Source: Verrucomicrobiaceae bacterium (lineage in GTDB: Bacteria; Verrucomicrobiota; Verrucomicrobiia; Verrucomicrobiales; Verrucomicrobiaceae). From it: a DNA stretch of 64,000 bases. Below, in pieces: positions 58,929 through 64,000 of this stretch. The notes under the pieces were generated by a model, which made no database searches, had not been told where the DNA came from, and was given only the letters and a program-made list of their open reading frames with translations. Each line of letters opens with the position of its first letter. Within the stretch, counting starts at the first letter, position 1. The stretch spans positions 1 through 64,000 of the forward strand of contig CANIBP010000033.1 in NCBI GenBank assembly GCA_947466075.1, read 5' to 3'. Position numbers and translations under genes: made by a program.

Positions 58929-59780
58929 ATGCCCCTGTTAAAACGACAGCTGCGCCTTGCTGCGATTGTCATACTCACGCCTGTGATCTTCCTGCTCGGC
59001 TGCCAGTCCAAACTCATCTACTACCCGAATCCGTATCGGGCGGAGTATGAAATGATGCTGCGCGATGCTAAGGGTGTGCGCGTTCGTTTCACCACCTCAC
59101 AGGGAGCGCAGACAGCGTTCTACATTCCACCGCGCGTGACCACGCCGGGCCTGCCGCCGACAATCTGGCTGTGTTTCTGCGGAAATGGTTCACTTGCGTT
59201 GGACTGGCTGCATTTCACGGATGTTTGGGATGAGCGTTTCGCTTATTTGCTCATCGATTACCCGAGCTACGGCGACTGCGCGGGTAAACCGACGCCGTGG
59301 CGGATTCGTGAGAGTAGCAAAGCGGCATTCGCAGCGCTGGCGCAGCATCTGGGCACCACCGGGCAAGAGTTGCAGCCGCGCAGCGTGGTGCTGGGGCATT
59401 CGCTCGGCTGTGCGGCGGCATTGATGGCGGCGGATGACCTCAATCTACGACACGGCGTGCTGGTTTCGCCGTTCACCTCAATGACGGACATGGGGCGCAT
59501 CGTGCTGGGCTGGCCGCTGTGTTATTTGAATCTGCACCGCTTCGACAACCGCCAAACACTCAACCGCGTCTCCTCGCAAGAAGGCGCTCAGATTGTGATC
59601 TTCCATGGTGCGGAGGACGAAGTGATTCCCGTGCGCATGGGTCGCGAACTCGCGCTGGCACACACGCAGACGGTGATATTTCATGAGGTGCCAAACGCGC
59701 ATCACAACGACATCCTGAGCTTAGTGAAGGGTCGAATCGGCAGCGCCATGGCGGCTGTCGTGGCGCAGGCCGCACCGTGA
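58929..59780 (+). CDS. Lipoprotein alpha/beta hydrolase
   Basis: 283 residues with a lipoprotein signal (LTPVIFLLGC, lipobox LLGC). The hydrolase core has WLCFCGNGSLALDWLHF with the oxyanion NGS, LLIDYPSYGDCAGKP, SVVLGHSLGCAAALMAA with nucleophile in GHSLG, IVIFHGAEDEVIPV with an acid, and FHEVPNAHHNDILS with the histidine. It resembles BEM46/FrsA-like hydrolases anchored at the membrane. Substrate unknown. Confidence 0.85.
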   Translation: MPLLKRQLRLAAIVILTPVIFLLGCQSKLIYYPNPYRAEYEMMLRDAKGVRVRFTTSQGAQTAFYIPPRVTTPGLPPTIWLCFCGNGSLALDWLHFTDVWDERFAYLLIDYPSYGDCAGKPTPWRIRESSKAAFAALAQHLGTTGQELQPRSVVLGHSLGCAAALMAADDLNLRHGVLVSPFTSMTDMGRIVLGWPLCYLNLHRFDNRQTLNRVSSQEGAQIVIFHGAEDEVIPVRMGRELALAHTQTVIFHEVPNAHHNDILSLVKGRIGSAMAAVVAQAAP

Positions 59781-59848
59781 GGTACACGGCGGTTGCTTTC
59801 GGGCGTCGCTGTGCTCTGATACGCGCTCAAACTCCCTCCCCAAAGCCC

Positions 59849-60436
59849 ATGTCTGCGCACACCTCTTCCTCGGAAAAATCCTCCATCTGGTCCATTCTCA
59901 ACGTCATCATCGGTTCCGTCATCGGCGGTGTCGTATTACTCTGGGTGCTGGCATTCATCTTTAATGGCCTGGGTTCGCTACGTCCTAAGCCCGTTGTGGA
60001 GAAGCCAGCCGCAGCGGCCGCTCCAGCTGGTGCTGCAACTGCGCCTACCGCCAATCTTCCGGTGCTCGAAATTACCATCAAGCCCGATGCCGCCAATCCA
60101 CTGGCCTATGACACGAAGAGCATCAGTGCCAAAGTTGGCCAGAAGGTGAAAGTGACCTTCAACAACACGCACCCCACCCTGCCACAGCCGCATAACTTCG
60201 TGCTCGGCAAAGTCGGCACCAAGGACAAGATGATGACCATCGCCATGAGCGCGATGACGCTGGTGGACAAGGGCTACATCCCTGATTCACCCGACATTCT
60301 CGCCCACACCAAGCTCATCAATCCCGGCCAGAGCGAATCCATCGAATTCACGCTGCCTGCCGCCGGTGAATACCCTTACTTCTGCACCTTCCCCGGCCAT
60401 GTCGCGATTATGAACGGCGTGATTACCGTTCAGTAA
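59849..60436 (+). CDS. Membrane-anchored cupredoxin (azurin-like)
   Basis: 195 residues from ATG 59,849, with one N-terminal membrane segment (IIGSVIGGVVLLWVLAFIFNGL) and an Ala/Pro linker. The cupredoxin domain has VGQKVKVTFNNTHPTLPQPHNFVLG with the first His ligand, and PYFCTFPGHVAIMNGVITV with Cys, His and Met of a type 1 copper centre. The VDKGYIPDSPDILAHTKLINPGQSESIEFTLPAAGEY middle is azurin/pseudoazurin-like. It should carry electrons at the membrane. An OsmC gene follows in 19 bases. Confidence 0.88.
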   Translation: MSAHTSSSEKSSIWSILNVIIGSVIGGVVLLWVLAFIFNGLGSLRPKPVVEKPAAAAAPAGAATAPTANLPVLEITIKPDAANPLAYDTKSISAKVGQKVKVTFNNTHPTLPQPHNFVLGKVGTKDKMMTIAMSAMTLVDKGYIPDSPDILAHTKLINPGQSESIEFTLPAAGEYPYFCTFPGHVAIMNGVITVQ

Positions 60437-60455
60437 ACTCAACCTTCCGCCAATT

Positions 60456-60872
60456 ATGGCCGTCTCCATCAGCGTCAATTACGAGGGCGGCCTGCGCTGC
60501 CGGGCCACACATGGCCCATCGCAAAATCAGTTCATCACTGATGCTCCGGTGGACAACCACGGCAAAGGCGAGTCCTTCAGCCCCACTGATCTCGTTGCCA
60601 CCGCTCTCGCGACCTGCATGGCGACCGTGATCGGCATCAAGGCGCAGCAGAAGGGCTACGACCTCATCGGCATGAAGGTCAGCGTGGAGAAGCACATGAG
60701 TACGGACAGCCCGCGCCGCATCGTCGGCCTGCCCATCACCATTGACATCCCGCTGCCCGCCAATCATCCTGATCGTCCCGTGCTTGAAGCCACCGCCCTC
60801 GGCTGCCCGGTGCATCACAGCGTCCATGCAGACATCGACAAACCGGTGACGTTTGTGTGGAGCGGAAAGTAA
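60456..60872 (+). CDS. OsmC-family protein
   Basis: 138 residues. FSPTDLVATALATCMATVIGIKAQQKGYDL and VLEATALGCPVHHSVHADI carry the two redox-active cysteines expected in OsmC/Ohr proteins, which reduce organic hydroperoxides. The N-terminal NYEGGLRCRATHG and the ..VDNHGKGESFSP segment fit OsmC-type members. Likely cytoplasmic (no signal). The stop directly abuts the stop of the opposing gene. Confidence 0.87.
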   Translation: MAVSISVNYEGGLRCRATHGPSQNQFITDAPVDNHGKGESFSPTDLVATALATCMATVIGIKAQQKGYDLIGMKVSVEKHMSTDSPRRIVGLPITIDIPLPANHPDRPVLEATALGCPVHHSVHADIDKPVTFVWSGK

Positions 60873-61592
60873 TTACCGCTTTACCCAACGCGCACCACTA
60901 GACAAGCCGACGTGCCAGTCACGCAGATGCATGTCTGAATAATCGGTCTTACCTTGCGCACCGACCATGAAGGTGCCGGTAGCCCGTTTCCAAGCCTTGC
61001 TGAAGCTCTCCGCCGTGTGACAGCCCCAGCTCTGGCAGTAGGCTTTGCTAGTGAAGGCCCAGCGACTGAGTTTGCCGAGGTCATGCTCATGCAGCCACGC
61101 CGTCGAGGTGGCATAAACATCGGAGCTATAGTCGAACATGAAGCTGTATTTGTTCGAATGGCCGAAGTACTCGAAGCCCGAGATTTTCAGACCACTGCGG
61201 CCTGAGGCCCCTTGATTGATGTAGTGGATGAGTTCCTCCGTGCTGCGGAACCAAACGAGGTTAATGAAGGGATAAGCCTTGGGCACCGACTCGACATTCT
61301 GTGTAAGTGGCTGATGCTCGGCAGCACTGCGGCGCACATAGGCATCACGATACACCAGCCAGGTAATGTGCGTGCCCGCTGGTGCGGTGGCTTGAATCTC
61401 CTGCATGCGCACACGTGCGGTACGCACAAAATTGCCCCACCAGCGGTCATGCTGCTCACCCGGACGACGTAAATCCTCAAACTGCCGCACTGCCGGGCCC
61501 CCGCTGACGACGAGGTATTCGGTGTCAGCGGTCGCCTGGGTTGCAAGGCCGCAGGTGAGGAGGAAAATCGTGGAGAAGAGCAGTCGGGTCAT
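60873..61592 (-). CDS. Secreted protein with possible caspase-like His/Cys dyad
   Basis: 239 residues with a signal peptide (MTRLLFSTIFLLTCGLATQATA). The mature part begins EYLVVSGGPAVRQFEDLRRPGEQHDRWWGNFVRTARVRM. Later it has ISGFEYFGHSNKYSFMFDYSS with a histidine after a beta strand and AYCQSWGCHTAESFSKAWKRATG with a cysteine after another, the order and spacing of the His and Cys in the caspase-like hemoglobinase and DUF4347-type folds. It ends TFMVGAQGKTDYSDM. This is a suggestion from motif order only; I recognise no named family. Confidence 0.55.
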   Translation of the reverse strand: MTRLLFSTIFLLTCGLATQATADTEYLVVSGGPAVRQFEDLRRPGEQHDRWWGNFVRTARVRMQEIQATAPAGTHITWLVYRDAYVRRSAAEHQPLTQNVESVPKAYPFINLVWFRSTEELIHYINQGASGRSGLKISGFEYFGHSNKYSFMFDYSSDVYATSTAWLHEHDLGKLSRWAFTSKAYCQSWGCHTAESFSKAWKRATGTFMVGAQGKTDYSDMHLRDWHVGLSSGARWVKR

Positions 61593-61613
61593 GACGGCGG
61601 CAACAAAGCACGG

Positions 61614-62330
61614 CTACTTCGATTCGACGAGCTTGAAGTTCTTGAACTGCACCACCATCGGCGGGCCCGCGTGGATTTGCAGGGCCAGGAGACCTTCCTT
61701 CGGCGCATTGGCGGCGTCCTCATCAGTCACATCGACGGTCTGCTGGCCGTTGATGAAATGCTGCACGTGATTGGCCTTGGCGACGATGCGGTACTCGTTC
61801 CAGTCTTCCTTTTTGATCGAGGCCTGGATCGCAGCGCTTTCGCCCACGGTGCCAGTGACTTCGACCACGGGCTTCTTGCCATCGGCGCCGGGCTTGATCA
61901 CGGTCTTTTCGCCACGCTTGGCCAGGATGCCACGGCCGCGTTCTTCATAGAGAATACCGCTGTAGGTTTCGCCCGCTTCGAAATCGGCCTGATAGCCGCT
62001 GATGATCGGCCCAAACTCGCCAGGAGTCAGCTCCTTGCTGCGATACTGCACGCCGGAGTTCCCCTTTTCGATGCGGTATTGAAACGTGAGCTCGAAATCG
62101 GCTACCGTGCCGCCTTTCCAGACGAGGAAGGTGTTGTGCTTGAGGATGCCTTTAGCCGGATTCGCCGGGTCTGGCGGGGTGATGCCAGTGATGGTGCCGT
62201 CCTTCACGCTCCAGAGGTCTTTGTTGCCCTCCCAGCCGGTGAGGTCTTTGCCATTGAAGATTTCTTTTTCTTCAGCGCTGGCAAAAGAAAGCGCGGTGAA
62301 CAAAGCGGCGAGTGTGAGGTGCAGTTTCAT
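61614..62330 (-). CDS. Secreted DUF1080 protein (3-keto-disaccharide hydrolase-type)
   Basis: 238 residues with a signal peptide (MKLHLTLAALFTALSFASA). The start NGKDLTGWEGNKDLWSVKDGTITGI is the DUF1080 opening and DFELTFQYRIEKGNSGVQYRS and GYQADFE follow, forming a concanavalin-like beta-sandwich that occurs widely in PVC bacteria. DUF1080 enzymes cleave 3-keto-glycosides. It lies 21 bases upstream of the 60,873 gene on the same strand. Confidence 0.93.
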   Translation of the reverse strand: MKLHLTLAALFTALSFASAEEKEIFNGKDLTGWEGNKDLWSVKDGTITGITPPDPANPAKGILKHNTFLVWKGGTVADFELTFQYRIEKGNSGVQYRSKELTPGEFGPIISGYQADFEAGETYSGILYEERGRGILAKRGEKTVIKPGADGKKPVVEVTGTVGESAAIQASIKKEDWNEYRIVAKANHVQHFINGQQTVDVTDEDAANAPKEGLLALQIHAGPPMVVQFKNFKLVESK

Positions 62331-62446
62331 GGTTGGATATGGTTGGGACGGGCGAGGAGTAACGCGCAGGCCCTCGCTTGTCTATCGCTTTGCAGGCGTC
62401 TTGAAGCACGCTTGCTGTTTTGCCTGCCAGTGATACAGGGCGATTG

Positions 62447-62866
62447 ATGCAACTGCCACGTTTTCTCTCCTCGCCCCTGCTGTGGCGCTCAGTCGTCCTA
62501 TTATGGGCCGGAGTGCTCTACTGGCTTTCAGAGCAGAGTAAGCTGCCATCCCTCGCTAATTTTGGAGGCGTCGATAAGCTCGAACATGTCGTCTATTTCG
62601 CCGCTGGCGGCATGTGCTTCCTGCTCAGCCTGCGTCTCGCCGGTTTTGCCAGATCAAATGCGGCCGCAATCTTTTTCACGATGCTGTTCTGCTCTCTCGT
62701 CGGCGGCATCGACGAGTGGCATCAAACCTTTACACCCGGCCGCAGCGGCGGCGATGTGTGGGACTGGACTGCCGACACGATCGGCGGATTCATCGGCGCT
62801 GTTTTCGCTCTCGTCGCCGAACGATGGCTCACTTCAGCGGGAACCACCACATCAGCAGCGCGGTGA
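62447..62866 (+). CDS. VanZ-family membrane protein
   Basis: 139 residues from ATG 62,447, with four hydrophobic helices. VVLLWAGVLYWLSEQSKLP, GGVDKLEHVVYFAAGGMCFLL, ILTMLFCSLVGGIDEWHQTFTPGRSGDVWDWTADTIGGFIGA-like sequence are the VanZ family markers (DK..H and DE.HQ.F.PGR..D..D...D..G). Role: unknown; homologues raise teicoplanin tolerance. The 3' end overlaps nuoH by 38 bases. Confidence 0.9.
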   Translation: MQLPRFLSSPLLWRSVVLLWAGVLYWLSEQSKLPSLANFGGVDKLEHVVYFAAGGMCFLLSLRLAGFARSNAAAIFFTMLFCSLVGGIDEWHQTFTPGRSGGDVWDWTADTIGGFIGAVFALVAERWLTSAGTTTSAAR

Positions 62867-64000
62867 AGAAAACGTTCGCGAGGGCGAGCTCGAAGAACAC
62901 CTTCCAGCCGAGCGCCATGAGCTGATCGAAGCGGAAACGCGGCAGGGTCCAGCGGATGACGATGAAGAAGACGATGAAGGCGAACACCTTCGCGAAGAAC
63001 GTCGCGACGTGCAGCAGACCAGTGTAAAGCGGCGTGTCGCCAGGGCTAAAGTGGAGTTGGAGCGGGATGATTTTTTCCAGCAACGGCCAGCAAGGAATGC
63101 TCCAACCACCGAGGAACAACGTCACCGCCATGCCTGAGCCGATGATCATGGCAGCGTATTCACCCATGAAGAACAGCGCGAACTTCATCGAGCTGTATTC
63201 CGTGTGATAGCCCGCCACCAGTTCCGTTTCGCACTCGGCAAGGTCGAAGGGCAGGCGGTTCGTCTCCGCAAACATCGAGACGGTGAAGATGACGAACGAA
63301 ATCGTGATGGGGATCAGCAGCACCCAACGTGCAACGCTCAAGCCTTCACCCCACAGTGGCAGCAGCAGCCAGCCATTGGCATCTTGAAACGCAGACATCT
63401 TGGTCAGGTTCAGCTCACCGAAAATCATCAGCACTGGAATGATCGACAGGCCCAACGAGATTTCATACGAGATCATCTGCGCGCTCGCTCGCACACCGCC
63501 AAGGAAGGGGTATTTCGAATTGGAGGCCCAACCGGCGAGGACGATGCCATAGACCCCGAGGGAGGCGATGGCGAAGGTGAATAGCGGTCCGACACTCAGA
63601 TCAGCGATCACCAGTTTGATCGGCTCAGCGATTCCTAAAAAGGAGAGATTCAATTCACTGCCAAACGGCAGCACCACGCAGGTGAGCAGGGCGGGCACCA
63701 CCGTCATGCATGGCGCGAGCCAGTAATAAAAGGTGCGCACATGCGCTGGCACAAAATCTTCCTTCAAAATGAACTTCAAGCCGTCCGCCGCCGCTTGTAG
63801 CAGACCGCCAATGCCAAAGGGCTGCCAATCCTTCTTGAAACCTAGCAATGTCAGCGGCACGCCCACGCGATTTGGCCCCACACGGTCCTGAATCACCGCT
63901 GAAATACGTCGCTCGAAATAAACCGAGATTGAAACCAGCGGGAGGATGACCAAAAAGGTCAGAAACACGATCTTCCCCACCGAGACGGCGAGGGCAATAA
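62829..64000 (-). CDS. nuoH: NADH-quinone oxidoreductase subunit H (5' end off window)
   Basis: A membrane subunit of respiratory complex I. The sequence SVYFERRISAVIQDRVGPNRVGVPLTLLGFKKDWQPFGIGGLLQAAADGLKFILKEDFVP is the conserved NuoH opening, and AGYHTEYSSMKFALFFMGEYA with FAETNRLPFDLAECETELV is the quinone-site region. The frame is open to the window edge (IALAVSVGK before a possible internal GTG at 63,980), so the true start is most likely beyond 64,000. It forms part of the quinone-binding chamber. The stop overlaps the VanZ-like gene. Confidence 0.95.
   Translation of the reverse strand, partial: IALAVSVGKIVFLTFLVILPLVSISVYFERRISAVIQDRVGPNRVGVPLTLLGFKKDWQPFGIGGLLQAAADGLKFILKEDFVPAHVRTFYYWLAPCMTVVPALLTCVVLPFGSELNLSFLGIAEPIKLVIADLSVGPLFTFAIASLGVYGIVLAGWASNSKYPFLGGVRASAQMISYEISLGLSIIPVLMIFGELNLTKMSAFQDANGWLLLPLWGEGLSVARWVLLIPITISFVIFTVSMFAETNRLPFDLAECETELVAGYHTEYSSMKFALFFMGEYAAMIIGSGMAVTLFLGGWSIPCWPLLEKIIPLQLHFSPGDTPLYTGLLHVATFFAKVFAFIVFFIVIRWTLPRFRFDQLMALGWKVFFELALANVFFTALLMWWFPLK

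Overview
The window has two parts. Positions 1 to about 24,715 are most of a Mu-like transposable prophage whose left end lies off the window. The rest, to 64,000, is bacterial chromosome. The host genes point to Verrucomicrobiota, most likely Verrucomicrobiales: two formylglycine-type sulfatases, two DUF1501 proteins, a giant PVC-type heme dehydrogenase with ThuA domains, a planctomycete-type cytochrome c with leucine-rich repeats, a DUF1080 protein, a DUF4838 protein, an SHD1/C39-like peptidase and a DUF4412-like protein. This is a judgement from gene content; no 16S gene or tRNA was recognised.

Prophage layout. Two arms diverge from a small control region at 12,193-12,244, between a small helix-turn-helix gene on the minus strand and an XRE-type repressor on the plus strand. 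The minus arm (12,192 down to 1) carries small early genes, a ParB-like protein, a MuA-like DDE transposase, a MuB-like AAA ATPase, a possible gp16/GemA relative, and a MuF-type head protein fused to a putative zinc metallopeptidase domain. The plus arm (12,245 to 24,606) carries the repressor with a membrane-protein gene overlapping it, a probable tail terminator, two paralogous tail-tube-like proteins (one with an FN3-like domain), two repeat-containing fibre proteins, a lipoprotein, a holin-like protein, a lambda-style tail-assembly chaperone pair with a GGGAAAG slippery heptamer, a CHAP-like endolysin, small and large terminase and a DUF935 portal. Three spaced ~21-bp repeats follow the portal and look like the transposase-binding right end. 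Packaging genes and the MuF head gene are therefore at opposite ends of the element and on opposite strands, unlike Mu. No tape-measure, protease or major capsid gene is visible, so these should lie left of the window.

Chromosome layout. 24.8-30.8 kb: sulfatase, methyltransferase, SSS transporter, ilvC and an exported FKBP isomerase. 30.8-34.8 kb: a minus-strand set for carbohydrate-related secreted proteins (DUF4838, GyrI-like, sialidase-like propeller). 34.8-35.7 kb: a RAYT transposase flanked by two ~130-bp REPIN-like copies. 35.8-42.3 kb: metallophosphoesterase and the double-ThuA heme dehydrogenase, then a decayed nucleotidyltransferase gene. 42.4-46.2 kb: a sulfatase diverging from a DUF1501 gene. 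46.3-53.8 kb: cyclase, rhomboid-like protein lacking the catalytic serine motif, an ABC permease with an extra soluble domain, DUF4412-like protein, phosphodiester glycosidase, aroC and a second DUF1501. 53.9-64 kb: C39-like peptidase, glgC, cytochrome/LRR protein, peroxiredoxin, lipoprotein hydrolase, cupredoxin, OsmC, a secreted protein with a possible His/Cys dyad, DUF1080, VanZ-like protein and nuoH running off the end.

Genes are tightly packed, many with 4-base start/stop overlaps. Start codons mostly lack an AGGAGG-type site and are often preceded by C/T-rich sequence.
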